A stretch of DNA of 64,000 bases, taken from Clytia hemisphaerica (Eukaryota > Cnidaria > Hydrozoa > Leptothecata > Clytiidae). Below are positions 37,901-49,060 of the stretch, piece by piece. Both the position numbers and the translations under genes were made by a program. The stretch's first letter is position 1, and every line of letters starts with the position of its first letter. The stretch is from positions 718,504 through 782,503 of the forward strand of contig CACVBU010000840.1 in NCBI GenBank assembly GCA_902728285.1, given 5' to 3'. Under the pieces are notes generated by a model that was not told the origin of the DNA, did no database searches, and saw only the letters and a program-made list of their open reading frames with translations.

Positions 37901-40900
37901 GTGTAAAGTTCACTTGTTATATAATGAAAAACATTGGTGAGATCTTCCTAAAGTTACTCAATGCAAAAGAGAATGAATGCCATAAGTGGATTAAATTTCG
38001 CGAAAACAGCCAAAATTCGTGAAATTCGCAAAATTGATCTACACGAAATTTTAAACCCACTTAAAGTAGTTTAGTTTGTCAGATATCTGGTCTGGTAAAC
38101 TCTCAAATACGCTTTTCTTCTTAAGGCGAAATCATATATACCTCCATATTATAAGGCGAGAACGAGGCTTGATAGGTGAGTTCACTATTCAGTACAGTAG
38201 TGATGGTCGCTGTAAACATGTTGAAAATGGTAATCCCAATCATGATCCATACCACAGCGAATAAACGTCCGAAAATTGTCGATGGTGTCCGATCACCGTA
38301 TCTAGAAGTAATAAAGGAAAATCAATGTAGCCTTCTCGCCACAACTATATAGTAAATCAGCAGAAATTCGATTTTATTATCCTGGGTGTGGATTCCCAAA
38401 TCCCTTTACTTCACATTTTTTTTGAGTCCTGATTCAAAATATTCATTACGTAATATTTTATACGGAAACACCCCGGTTTTTGCCAGTAGTGGTAAATTTT
38501 TACCAAATTTTTTCTATTGCGACCATAACTTGAAAAACTGGGGTGTTTTGCAATGCACTGCAATGTCAAGATATACTTTTCAGCACTCATTGGTGCGTGC
38601 AACCAGGTATAAGAACCAACTTACCCGACAGTAGTCATGGAAACATACGCCCACCAAAATCCTTCAAATGGCCCTCTTGGAAAAGTCTTTGGAAAGTGCT
38701 CCTCGTTTATCCAACGATCCTGTAGAGAAAAAAATCAGATTTCCTTCAGGTCTTGTAACTCTTTGATAACATATGAGAAAAAACTTAACAATCGAACTTA
38801 TCAAAGATTAAAACCAAAGACAAGCCTGGTTTTATTGAAATAAAAGTAATTTTCTCACCATCAGCCACATAATGGTACCAGCGCATATAGCCATTGAAAT
38901 TGCAATCACAAACAAAGGCCAAGTTTTGATTGTACTAACAAAAAGTGTACCAACAAGGTCCCCTGCATCAGCTTGTATTTTCTTACCAAGAAAGAATATA
39001 TTTTGATATTTTATCATTCGCACAACGTTGTGTTTGTGTAACTTCACCACTTTGTCTTGTTGCATTTCATGAGGAACTAAAATCATCTTTCTATTGACAT
39101 CTTGCTGCATGAGGTTGTTCTCTTGAGTGAATCGGTTCTCGTAGACTATCTTGCCACAACCTAAACAACATCTTCGGATGAATACTTCGTTCAGCAAGTC
39201 TAAAACAGATTAATTCGTGTTTTGATTTACGTATTGTTTATAGCCTTATGATAGAAAAAAAGAGACGCTGAGAAGCCTTAACCCTACCATTCCATTCGGG
39301 CCATTCCGAAAAACGCCAACCATAAATTGAGATTAAACTACCTCTTTGGGTACTTTCAGATGGTGCAGTGGTCGCGGCGCTCCTCTGTGTTCTGTGAACA
39401 AAAAAACCCCGTCTCTTTAATGCCCCATTCATCGTACTTGTTTTTTTTCTTCAACTTAGTTAACTTATTTAAAAGTCTAATTCGTTATTGCCTTCGACTT
39501 CTGCTTTTAGAAACACTGGTGGATTTAAGACAATAGAACAAGTACGTCAGAAACATGTGAAGGAGTGCAACGCTCGTTAAAAGACAATAAAATCGCAATT
39601 ACGAATCTCTTCCTCTGATAAGTTCGACATGGTCTAAAACCGTCTATGAGAAATCAATTTTTATTTCACCACGATAGCCTAGATCTCGTATTGACGAGTA
39701 AAGACGTTATTATCCCATCATTTCCATTCAAAGCATAATATTTCCCCCGCAAATGAAATGTAGCTTCCTAGGATTTCGTCACTACTGTCTTAATTTTTTG
39801 CCAGGTCACTAAGCGAGAGTTGATATACAACCCTGTCTCATATTAGGTGGAAATTTTTGTGCTGGTGGGTAGATGACACTGGACTGGACAGCATTTAAAA
39901 AAAAGCATTCAATATTCAAAAATTCATCTATGTGGGAGAAATCTAAGTTCAAAGTTTACAGTTGGGAGACCTAAGGATGGATTGCTGGAGGCCATTTTAT
40001 CTAAATTGAAAGTTAGTGAGAATATTACTTAAGAGTATAAAATTACTTTCGCAAGAATTCTCAGTCGACTTGATATTCAATTACTCTTGATTCTGATTGA
40101 CACCCCTCTGTTAATAAATTTCCATTGAATTTTTTACACCTACTAGGATATATACCTTAAAGGAAGAAATTTTGGCGGGAATTTAATTTGGCGGATGGCC
40201 AAAAATGTTTTTTCAGAGGGAATTTAATTTGGCGGATGGACGAAAAAACTAAATCTGGCGGGAATTTAATTTGGTGGTCGCTTAAAAATTTATCCTTAAA
40301 ATGGCGTCAAAACAGCGAAAAAATAGCAAAAACACCTTAAAAGAGATCATATTTTCAAAATGTTTAATTTGGCGGGAATTTAATTTGGCGGATGGCGGAA
40401 AAAAGAAATTTTGGCGGGAACTTAATTTGGCGGATTTCAGTCAAATCCGCCAAATCCGCCAAATTTTCTTTCCGCCAAAACTTCTTCCTTTAAGGTATTG
40501 AGGAACAATCAAACTAACATCAAATATATTTTAAATCAGCCTCAGCAGGGACACTTATTACACGATCGTAATTACTTTTTCAATTGGTATCACGAAGATA
40601 TTTTCTTCAACTCCAACGAATTAATACTGGCTAGAGCTCTTTACATGTTTTAGATTCTCAGACCAGAGCTAAAGGGAAAAACCCCATTGAGTTTCAAGCC
40701 CGAAGAGCTAGAAGCGAGACTCCTTGATGGGAAATGAAACAACTTATTTCCCGTCCAGAACGCCCGCGTGTAGTTTTTACACAAACACCGGATTAAAACT
40801 AAAATCTATCGACAGATTTCAAAAAATGTAGTCCTCCAAAACAAAGGAACCGCTAGATACAATTCGTCGTCATGATTACGGCGCGTTCTGTGCGCGTTTT

Positions 40901-42308
40901 GGATGGGAAATAAGTGGCTTCAATTTCTCTTGCCTGAGAAGGGTTAAAGTTTCACCTATAGCTCTTCGGGCTTGAACACTTTTAGTGTCCCAAAAAACGG
41001 AATTTGTTTCTCTCTAAAGGGATTGACTTTCGAATTTTAATTTTTTAGAAATTTAGGTTACCTTGTAAATTTAGTTACAACCGGGCACTTTTGAAAGACC
41101 GTATCTACACGCTTTTTTAATAAGAATACACTTTATAAAAATGTCCATGATGAAACCGGCCAAAAAATTAAGACTATGCTAAGAATGTCACCATCATGGA
41201 ATTTTCGTACTCAAGCTAAGAATGCTATTTTTAGAGCATTTTCAATTATAAATTGTCAATTACAAGTAAGACTTACTCCTTTCACAAAAATGTCATTTTA
41301 TGCTTGAGACGTATGTGCTAAATGTTAAATCTAGTCTGAATTAGGATCCTAACCTAAGAATGCTGTAAGAATATTTCAGGATGATTTTCCCAAAAAAGTT
41401 CTTAAAAATTCTTAACAAATGTTGTAAGAATGGTGTAAATCCATTTCATCATGGATATTCTTAACTTTTTTGGGAAAATCATCCTAAAATCCCGGGGGGG
41501 GGGGTACTAGGGCAAGATGGGTTACGGGGATGCTCCGCTGGTCAGGGTACCTTTTTTGACCTCCACGAGTCCCAGGTAGGGTCGCAAAAACACCAAAATA
41601 GAAAAATCAGTCCCTCGTAGGGTGCCTATTTTTGGAAAATTTGGGGAAAAGTAGAAAATTTGAGAAAATTTTTGAATTTCAGTCCCATTCAGGGTCACTT
41701 TTTTCGCAAATTTCGAGTCCCACGTAGGGTCCATTTTTCGAACCTCAGCGGAGCACCCCCGTCGGTCGACAAGGGTAGTACCCCCCCCCCCCCCGGGCCT
41801 AAAATATTCTTACAGCATTCTTAGGTTAGGATCCTAATTCACACTATATTTAACATTTAGTACATACGTCTCAAGCATAAAAGCGTGTATTCAAACAAAA
41901 ACAATTTTACAAACCTGGAAGTACCCCGACAACGTGACCAGTTTCATTCTGATAGATCAATGGTACTATTGGTGCATAACCCACCGTAATTTGTTTACAA
42001 TAACGAGTGTGGTTCCCTATTTGTACAATCTGTTCACATGTTGTAGATGCTCGCGTTGCATTAATTAGATCTTCAGTTATATGACAAAATGCTTCACTTC
42101 GTTTTCCATAAAGATCTTTTGTTACTGAAGTTTTGGCGGATCTTGTTGTATTATTGGTTTTGATGCTGATATCAGGTTTATCAGTTGCTTTAACCTTTTT
42201 ATTTTTCTTCTTCTTCTTTGTTTTTGTCGCTGTCACGTTTTGTCCACCTGCTACACAAGCAACGAAATCAAGAATAAGCAACACCGCAAGAATGTTTTGT
42301 AATTTCAT
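34922..42308 (-). CDS. Glutamate-receptor-like channel with potassium selectivity filter
   Basis: Eight minus-strand exons join in phase: 41915-42308 (ATG), 38859-39199, 38625-38719, 38142-38301, 37828-37894, 37357-37410, 35785-35972 and 34922-35218 (TAA), giving 531 aa. A signal peptide (residues 1 to about 22) and a Lys-rich stretch lead into an S1-like half-domain (TVGYAPIVPLIY, GVLPDLLNEVF). Then come membrane segment M1 (WPLFVIAISMAICAGTIMWL), a pore loop FEGFWWAYVSMTTVGYGD spanning exons 3-4, and M2 (VVWIMIGITIFNMFTATI). An S2-like half-domain follows (IGVVNKLQ, YEDVYKLIEALRKDEVKA, IALDRF), then M3 (YTMCGVAFLSIFCVCVGIF) and a basic tail. This is the ionotropic glutamate receptor/GluR0 order, with the potassium filter TVGYG instead of a cation-channel pore. 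Potassium-selective members are known from bacteria (GluR0) and a rotifer (AvGluR1). The ligand is unknown; potassium selectivity is inferred from the motif. The exon 4 donor is the least certain junction. Confidence 0.85.
36243..37300 (+). mobile_element. GGACCTACC-end interspersed element, copy E
   Basis: The left end is TTTTTGGACCTACCCTAAGG and the right end CATCAGGTAGGTCCATTCAG. A short CCGT array follows the left end. The block GACGGAGCCCGATTTTCGAA and the block GGCCGAAAATGCCGGAAATA are repeated inside, so this copy too is internally duplicated. It sits in an intron of the channel gene. Confidence 0.8.
37590..37815. mobile_element. Degraded AATAGACC-type MITE
   Basis: The left AATAGACCT and inner GCCTCGTTTTGAAACCATTA pair with the right AAAACGAGGTAAGCGTTG and ATTTATGAAAAGGTCAATT. 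It is diverged from the copies at 12715 and 13602. It lies just beside channel exon 5. Confidence 0.6.
37983..38068. mobile_element. Short TTAAGTGGATTAA-type MITE
   Basis: ATAAGTGGATTAAATTTCGC at the left and AAATTTTAAACCCACTTAAA at the right are imperfect inverted ends. It is an internally deleted member of the family at 13366. Confidence 0.5.
39200..40150. other. Intron 1 of the channel gene, first part
   Basis: No exon or repeat is recognised here. Confidence 0.45.
40152..40498. mobile_element. MITE with ATACCTTAAAGGAAGAA ends and GGCGG words
   Basis: ATACCTTAAAGGAAGAAATT at the left pairs with a right end finishing TTCTTCCTTTAAGGTAT. The interior repeats GGGAATTTAATTTGGCGGAT about five times. 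It lies in the channel intron. Confidence 0.8.
40695..40975. mobile_element. Imperfect palindromic element with AAGCCCGAAGAGCTA ends
   Basis: AAGCCCGAAGAGCTA at about 40697 and TAGCTCTTCGGGCTT at about 40960 are inverted. The inner ATGGGAAAT and ATTTCCCGTC words pair less well. The interior is partly lost or diverged. Confidence 0.6.
41105..41889. mobile_element. MITE with TACACGCTTTT ends, interrupted by a hAT-like MITE
   Basis: TACACGCTTTTTTAATAAGA at the left and a right end finishing AAGCGTGTA are inverted. The blocks TAGGATCCTAACCTAAGAAT and ATTCTTAGGTTAGGATCCTA also pair, as do GATGATTTTCCCAAAAAAGT and its counterpart at about 41462. The G-run element 41491-41797 is nested in it. Confidence 0.75.
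41491..41797. mobile_element. hAT-like MITE with G-run ends, copy 3 (nested)
   Basis: The ends are CCCGGGGG(n)TACTAGGG and AGTAC followed by a C-run and GGG. Perfect 8-bp duplications CCTAAAAT lie at 41483-41490 and 41798-41805. Internal words differ from the other copies (CAGCGGAGCACCCCCGTC), so this is a sub-family. Confidence 0.85.
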
Positions 42309-42592
42309 TCTTTGATTTTTTGTCGTTGTCAATTTTAACACCTATACATATCATCAAATCGCTTAACTTGTCTCGTATTACACTGGCTTCTAAAACTAAT
42401 GAGAAAAAGCTTTTTTTTCTTTTAACTAATTTGATTTTCAAAAGCTTTTTTTAAGTACGTCCGCAATGGATTAATTATTAAACTATTTTGGAAAAGAGGT
42501 TGAAAAAGTGAAAAGTTATCGATTTTGAAAAATTGATATTATGCAACTCAGCGTTTTGCCACTGCGCATCACTGGTTGTTACGGTAACACAA

Positions 42593-42744
42593 CTACACAC
42601 TTTTTTTTATAAGAATAACTTCTATAATATATCAGGGTGAGATTTCAGAGTTAGAACAATAGGCTTATTGTTTTGAACAATAGAAAAATAAGAATAATGC
42701 TCACCCTCAGCCAAAGTACACTGTTCTTATAAAAAAAGCGTGTA
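42593..42744. mobile_element. MITE with TACACGCTTTTTTTATAAGAA ends, short copy
   Basis: ACACACTTTTTTTTATAAGA at the left and TTATAAAAAAAGCGTGTA at the right are inverted. The inner GGTGAG and CTCACC also pair. Related ends occur at about 45897 and 50630-50675. Confidence 0.7.
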
Positions 42745-43289
42745 CCAGGTGTTTATTAGACAATCGTCCCTTTTTATCATGCAAAATTTCAGAAATTTTA
42801 ACCCAGTCAGTCGTAATTTACAGACCGGAATATTCAAATTTTTGCTTTTTTTCATGATTTTTCCGAAAAATGGCCAAATCTTTTTTTCTTACAGAAAATT
42901 TTGAAATCATTTTCTCATTATTTTGATTTTTTGGGAACTTTTACCCATGAACAACGAATCTGTGCAATTTCATCACAAAAAGCAGAGTAAAAGTGCCATT
43001 TTAGGCCCCTTAGGTAGTCTGGAGCTTCAAAGTTGAAATTTTTCTTGCCTAGGGTTGGTGTCTGAAAAATGTTATATCTTTCAAATGACTCATCTGATTG
43101 AGTTCAAATTTTACAAAAAGGTAGTCATATAACTAGAAATGATTTCTGAAAAATTTGAAAGAAAAAGTCTATACTAAGAGATATTTTACAGACCAGAATG
43201 CTCAAATTTTGAGCTTTTTTAAGATTTTGCCATAACTAGATGGACACTGTTTTCTGATGATAATTTAGAAACTTTTTTTCAACTATTTA

Positions 43290-43712
43290 AGCTTTGGATA
43301 TGGTATCCTACTTTCATGCAAAAAATCTGAAAAAATTAATGATCCAATTTTTCACAAAGTCCAAAAAACCCCTTTTTTAGACGTTTTTTGGCCCAAATTT
43401 GCCCAAAAATTTTTTTTTTCGAAAATCGGGCTCCGTTACATTTTGGCCACCACCATTTTGCACCTTTGTACCAAAAATCAAAAGATTCCTATGATTCAAT
43501 CCTGAACGAACGAGCGAACGAACGAACGAACGAACGAACGAACGAACGAACGAACGAACGAACGAACGAACGAACGAACGAACGAACGAACGAACGAACG
43601 AACGAACGAACGAACGAACGAACGAACGAACGAACGAACGAACGAACGAACGAACGAACACAGGTTAATTTATAGGACCTCCACCCCGCCGGGGTAGGTC
43701 CAAAAAGCTTGT
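43290..43712 (-). mobile_element. GGACCTACC-end interspersed element, copy F with CGAA array
   Basis: It is in reverse orientation. The GGACCTACC end lies at 43695-43703, followed inward by a CGAA array (43503-43660) and the core TCGAAAATCGGGCTCCGT. The other terminus is not found, so the copy is truncated. The microsatellite frames are not proteins. Confidence 0.75.
43503..43660. repeat. CGAA tetranucleotide microsatellite
   Basis: About 39 CGAA units, nearly uninterrupted, lie inside copy F. Confidence 0.95.
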
Positions 43713-43744
43713 GAATTAAAATTGATGAGTAAGCAAACGATATC

Positions 43745-43883
43745 GGGAGTTTCTAAACGTCGACCAGAAATGACGACCACGACCGGCAACCTCGACCAGC
43801 GACCAGATAAATTTGGGTTATCGAGTGTATCTGCTCTCTCGCTGGTCGTGGTCGCCATTTCTGGTCGATGTTTAGAAACTCCC
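43745..43883. mobile_element. 139-bp Mutator-like MITE with 9-bp duplication
   Basis: GGGAGTTTCTAAACGTCGAC at the left pairs with GTCGATGTTTAGAAACTCCC at the right, and the pairing continues through CCAGAAATG and CATTTCTGG. AACGATATC flanks it perfectly on both sides (43736-43744 and 43884-43892). A 9-bp duplication fits Mutator-like elements. Confidence 0.85.
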
Positions 43884-43892
43884 AACGATATC

Positions 43893-45895
43893 ACTTTTAT
43901 TTAAAAATAAAACCTTAAATATACAATGAGATTTTTCAATGAAAAGGCTTAAATTTCTTTCCTTTCTAAAATTTGAGACTCAGATTGTTTTTAATTTTTA
44001 ATTTCTTCGTTGGAGAGATATTTGTGAGTGGAACAATTTGAAATAAAAAAGTCTTTAAAAACTTCTAAAAACGAAGATGAAAATAAAGAAAAAGAAAATG
44101 AGGATCTTGTAAGTGCTATAACTATCATTTTCATTGAAGTGAATCCTTGATCATCGAACGTCATCACTGTGAAAAAGATTTCTCAAAAATAATCAATCAG
44201 TCAAAAGATATCAAACAAAGTTATAAGCTGATTGACGTCTAAAAACGCTGTTTGTTGTCAATCACTTACCTGTATCATAACTTTATATTCACTTATCGTG
44301 AATAGACTTTAATACTTTTTGAAATTACATCGATTACAGGCCTGGGCGAGGTGTACTAGGCTTACGAGGTGACGGGTATATGTCCGAGCCAAAGTTCGAC
44401 AATCCCTAGTTGAAAAACTGAATTTCGACGTTTTTGTAACCCTTGGACAATTTTTCCAATTTTTAGCTCAAAATTAACATGAAATTTTAAATTCAGAGAT
44501 TTAACTCGGATCTTTAAGATGCAACTAAAATTTTCGAGTTATTTAAATTTGGGTTTTTTTTAACTCGGGTTTTCCGGGCCTCTTTTTAGACATGTCATAA
44601 CTTACCCGAGAATGTAGAAAAGGCTCAACGAAAGAGTGCATGTTTATGGTCTCAGACCATAAAGCACAATCCAATTCCTACGAGCAGTTAGACCAAAAAT
44701 GACGATTTCTAACTCAAACTGGGCATTACAGGAGGGCTTTGCCCTCCTATATAGTCCATGCTCAAAATACTCGACATTGGCGCTTAAAGGGTTAAAAGAA
44801 TTGAAAACTTATTAATGAAGGGGTAATTACTGAGTTTTCTTTTTATTGAGTTTCATAAGTCTAAGAAGTGTTTTAAATAACTGGAAATAGAAAATTATAT
44901 AATTCCATTTTTGAGAGATGCGCGATAAAATTCTTACAGTTTGTCTCCACAGGTTAAATTTTAGAGAAAATTAAACTGTAAAAGTACTTACGTAAAGTAA
45001 GCAAAAAAAGTGGTAGTATCATTTTTCCCAACTTCGTCGTTAATAGAAAATGAGTAATTAACTTTAACGACTTTCAGTTTCTTAGGGATATGGTCAGTTT
45101 CAACCAACATAGCCTGGAGATCCTAAATTTGGTCAATTGACCTATTAAAATGCAAATTATTATTTAAGACAACTTGAGACAGGGAATAACAAAACGTTGG
45201 CCGATCTTGTCGAACTTGATAACAGTTATTGCAAAAATAAATATATCAAAATGGAGATGGAGTCCCAATCAATGAAAATTTGACTAACATAATTTTCCCA
45301 TTAGTTTTGGCAAATTGCCATGAGCTATATTTCAATGTGACACATATATTACATTCTATTAAAAACGATGTATAACCCAATATCATGCCCAATATGTAAG
45401 AAATAAATATAATTCATTAAACTTACTAAAATCCCATCAATCACATAAATTGTATAATTAAAAAGATATTCTAACGTTTGTTTTCTTAAAACTCCATTGT
45501 TTTCATGACGACATTGCAAACACGTTTTTTTATAACTTCCAAATTTTTTGAAGACTTTTGATATACTTAACCTTTTCAGTTTTAAGCCATAAAATGTTCT
45601 TAACATGTTTTTGTTTTCACAATTTTGTGAGTATTTTTGTCCATTTTTCTGACAAATCGAGTGTTTTGGAGTCTGCAAAGCCCTAAAGTGTTCTGAACTT
45701 CTTCTAAATATTTTGGTCATCGAAGTCTTATGTTCTTATATATAGTTTGTATTTATAAAAAGAACAGTTTATGAAATGTTATGACAAAAGCGGTGCTCCC
45801 GTTCCTAAAATTTCTTTTCTTAACCAAAAAAAACATCATTTGAAATAATACCCAATATATAAGAATTATTATCGCCTCTTTCAAATATAAGATTA
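43893..45895. other. Intergenic stretch with degraded repeats
   Basis: 44340-44590 has a GGTGTACTAGGC word like the G-run MITE family and AACTCGG words like the array at 52700. A 123-codon minus-strand frame (45349-45720) contains C-x2-C only once and has no recognisable domain, so it is left uncalled. Confidence 0.45.
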
Positions 45896-45964
45896 CACAC
45901 TTTTTTTAGAAGAATGTGCCTTTTTGGTGAGGGTAAAATATTCTTAACGTATTCTTACTTTTTT

Positions 45965-46120
45965 GGGATGAGCTGGAGTTTTTACAAGATACTTCACTAA
46001 TTGGTCATTTAAAGTGATAGAGATGACGCGTTCTTTAGAAAAAGTAATAAGGTTCTTTTATTTACATCTTAACGACCAACCAAATCAAATAAAGAGCTTG
46101 TAAAAACTCCAGCTTGTCCC
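45965..46120. mobile_element. MITE with GGGATGAGCTGGAGTTTTTA ends
   Basis: GGGATGAGCTGGAGTTTTTA at the left pairs with TAAAAACTCCAGCTTGTCCC at the right. It is 156 bp long with no coding capacity. Confidence 0.75.
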
Positions 46121-46487
46121 ACTTTTTCAGACTTCACAATTTTATACAAACACGAAAAATGATCAATTTGAAAGTTTAAGACTTTCGAGCGCACATTAGG
46201 AGCTAAAATTATATTTCTGCCTCAAAGTTGCAAATTAAGTCTAACAAAAAACCCAGTTTTTTCTGTTAACCAAATACAAAATCACCAAAATCATATTAAA
46301 AATTGACCATAGAGGATACTATTATGATTTGAAAAAAACGACAAATTTCCACAACCCCAACCGAAAGTGACTGTACCACCCTTACGTATTCATTCCTCTT
46401 TGTATTTTGCGTATAATAACGACTAACTGTTTACAAAATAAATATCTACGCATGCGTTTTAACTTTGTTTTGAAAATGAAACAATTT

Positions 46488-47324
46488 TTAAACGAACCGA
46501 TGGCTGCGATGGAGATGTACTATTTTACAATTATCAGAACTTTTAACGCAATCCCAAGGCTTGGGAGATCTAGCCATGCTACAAACAGGATCAGGAATTC
46601 CATCACCGTCGCAATCTAGATACATGAACTTTGATGAACTTGCTTGGTTGCAGAAATTTTTCGGTCGTGGACAGGCTAAACCCTTCTTCGTTTGACATTT
46701 TCCGTTTGGGGTCCGGATGGGTTTGCAACCATTTTTACTGGAAATGATGCTGAGTACGCCTTGATGATCGGTACAAATCGGGTCTGGGATACCATCACCA
46801 TCACAATCAAACAAATCATAAGTGACACCCCAGTAACTACAAAAACCAGAGGGTCTCTTACAAGCATTCCCTTTGGCTGTTTTACACTTAGCCTGTGGCC
46901 AAGTATTCTTGCAGCCATTCGAGCTGCTAATGATCCCCATGCTTCCCCACTTGTCAGAACAGACCGGATCTGGAATTCCATCCCCATCACAATCTTGAAA
47001 TAAAAACGTTGCTGAATTGTGCGTACACCAATAACTTGGCCTCTTGCATGACATCTTATTATTACCAAGATTACAGGAACTAAAATCTTTTTTCATGCAT
47101 TCAAATGAAGTAAACCGAATAATCATTGAGAAACGACCCCAATTATCAAGACATACATTATCTTTGATCCCATCAGCATTACAATCCATGAAGAAATACG
47201 AGGCACCGTGATAGCTGCAGAAGCTTGGAGTTCGTGGACAATATGCAAATTGATTAAAGCTCCAAAATAGCCCATTTGATGTGTTGACCAAAGCCAAGAG
47301 AAGGAATATACATTGAAGGATCAT
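46488..47324 (-). CDS. Secreted cysteine-rich protein with four DCDGDG repeats
   Basis: The product is 278 aa in a single coding exon. ATG at 47324 lies 2 nt after a good acceptor (TTTTAG), so a non-coding first exon is likely. Residues 1-18 are a signal peptide. Four repeats of about 60 aa follow, each with six cysteines: 29-84, 93-147, 155-210 and 218-266, 24 in total. Each carries Cys-(Arg/Lys)-Pro...Cys, then D-C-D-G-D-G-I-P-D-P-(V/I)-C and, in repeats 2 and 3, ISS-x2-GC. The DxDxDGxxD spacing resembles calcium loops of dockerin and thrombospondin type 3 repeats. Repeat 1 has Asn and Ala in the loop (DCNADGIKD) and repeat 4 lacks the ISS-x2-GC part. There is no membrane segment or catalytic motif. 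An extracellular calcium-binding or matrix role is inferred only; I do not recognise a named family. Confidence 0.85.
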   Translation of the reverse strand: MILQCIFLLLALVNTSNGLFWSFNQFAYCPRTPSFCSYHGASYFFMDCNADGIKDNVCLDNWGRFSMIIRFTSFECMKKDFSSCNLGNNKMSCKRPSYWCTHNSATFLFQDCDGDGIPDPVCSDKWGSMGIISSSNGCKNTWPQAKCKTAKGNACKRPSGFCSYWGVTYDLFDCDGDGIPDPICTDHQGVLSIISSKNGCKPIRTPNGKCQTKKGLACPRPKNFCNQASSSKFMYLDCDGDGIPDPVCSMARSPKPWDCVKSSDNCKIVHLHRSHRFV

Positions 47325-48228
47325 TGCTAAAATGAAAATTTAGTAGGTTGTACAAGGTGTCGGACAAATTTTAATATAAAGAATCTAAAAGAATAAAAAA
47401 AATCCTCGAAACTCATCACCTAAACTGGGCCTTAGAATAATTGAAATAAGATTAAAATTCTCTGTTCAATCAATAGAAATTCGAATCCTAGAATGATTAT
47501 TGAATAGTTTTTTGAGATTGAGATATTAAGTATACTAGTCTAGTCATTAAATTTCATTAAATTTCGCAGAAATTGAGGATTTTACTTTAGATAAATATTT
47601 GTCCACTTTATTGGGACACACTGTAAAAATGGGAGACGAACATAGTGAAACTCACGCATAAAAATATAACTCATAAACTTTCCCTTCGACAGAAATATAA
47701 TCTGGGAGGATAGCCTAACAATATTTCGTCTAAAATAAATTTATTAATTAATCTAAAAATCTAACCTTTTAGAAAATCAGCGTAGCACTATGTGATCTCT
47801 CTTCAACAGTTCAATACCAAATGGCGTTCCTACCATCAAGGTACAGCATAAATCTGTATTTCCAACAATGTAGAATAATACCAAATTTGAAATATATTCA
47901 AATCTTTGTTACGAGAAAGCCTGAAAGAAAAGAACATTTTCAATAACTTCTATATCCTCTATTGTTGGATAATTCTAAAAAAAATAATTAACCATCACTG
48001 GTAGAATTTCCATCTTCATGTTTCGACTAATTATAGTCGAGACTACGGCAGTTCATTTGTAAATATTAAAAACATTTCGGTATTCGAATGGCTTGATAAA
48101 AACTGTTTGGTACACAAACTTGCCGTTTGATCAGTCCCGGTGGTCCTGACTATTGAAAATTGGAAAATTTACCATTTGAAATTTTATCTTTGCCAAATAT
48201 TAAAAATATTAGGCCTTTTGAATTGGAA
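47325..48228. other. Upstream region of the cysteine-rich gene
   Basis: The first bases form an intron acceptor for the gene on the minus strand. No promoter motif or repeat is recognised. Confidence 0.45.
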
Positions 48229-48340
48229 TACCTTATCGGCCAAAACTTAGTCGGCCTTAATTATTAGTCGGCCCTTATTTTAGTCACCTCGTCAAAATTT
48301 AGTCACTTAGGGCCGATACTAAGTTTTGGCCGATAAGGTA
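48229..48340. mobile_element. 112-bp MITE with TACCTTATCGGCCAAAACTTAGT ends
   Basis: TACCTTATCGGCCAAAACTT at the left pairs with AAGTTTTGGCCGATAAGGTA at the right. The interior repeats TTAGTC(A/G). Confidence 0.85.
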
Positions 48341-48499
48341 GTTTAATTTTGTTCCAAAATACAAGACAGTGAAAATTTTTGATAGATATATTTTCAAATA
48401 TCTTAGTTTAAAAAGATCTTGTTTCTCCACATTCAAGATGTTTCAGAGAGAATGCGAACGAATACTGCAACGACGGGTGCATGTAAAACTGGTAAACTT

Positions 48500-49060
48500 G
48501 ATACGCGCATCATCGACATGTTTACGTGAGGGTGGGTAGGCGTAATGTAAAGCAGGCGTAAATTTGGTGTGTGCGCATCGAGATATTCACGAGAGGGCGG
48601 GATTGTGGTGTAAAACAGGTTTGAATTTAGTTCGTGCACCATTGAGCTGTTCACGAGAGGGCGGGAGAGTGGCTCACAATAGGTTTGAATTTGGTGCTTG
48701 TGCCATCGAGATGTTAATGAGAGGGTGGATTGTAGTATTAAACGGGTGTTCATTTGGTGCTTGGGCCATCGAAGTGTCCATGAGAGGGCGGGAGGGTGGT
48801 ATTAAAAGGTGTGAATTTGATACGTGTGCCATCGAAATTTTTACAGTGCGAGCAAATACTACGATATGAGTGATATAAGACGGGTGGTTTGAATTGGGTT
48901 CACGAGAGAGCGTGAGTAGATACTGCGAAAATTGGTGAAAATTTAGTTTTGATTTGGTGCGTCCGCCTACTAGATGTTCACGAGAGGGTGGGAGGGTGTG
49001 AACTTGTTGGGTTCCATTGAGATGTTCACGAAAGGGTGGGAGAGGATACTGCAGATGTGA
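48500..49060. repeat. Tandem repeat, about 63-bp unit
   Basis: The phrase CCATCGAGATGTTCACGAGA or a variant, followed by GGGCGGGAGGGTGG, recurs at about 48505, 48576, 48639, 48702, 48766 and 48830, then with wider spacing at about 48895-49035. The unit is GC-richer than its surroundings. No gene is called. Confidence 0.8.

Noticed and set aside
45349..45720. 123-codon minus-strand frame
   Set aside because: Low-complexity AT-rich translation without domain, splice context or repeats; expected by chance at this composition.
46676..47068. Frames on both strands overlapping the cysteine-rich gene
   Set aside because: They are shadows; only the 278-aa frame has a signal peptide and regular cysteine repeats.
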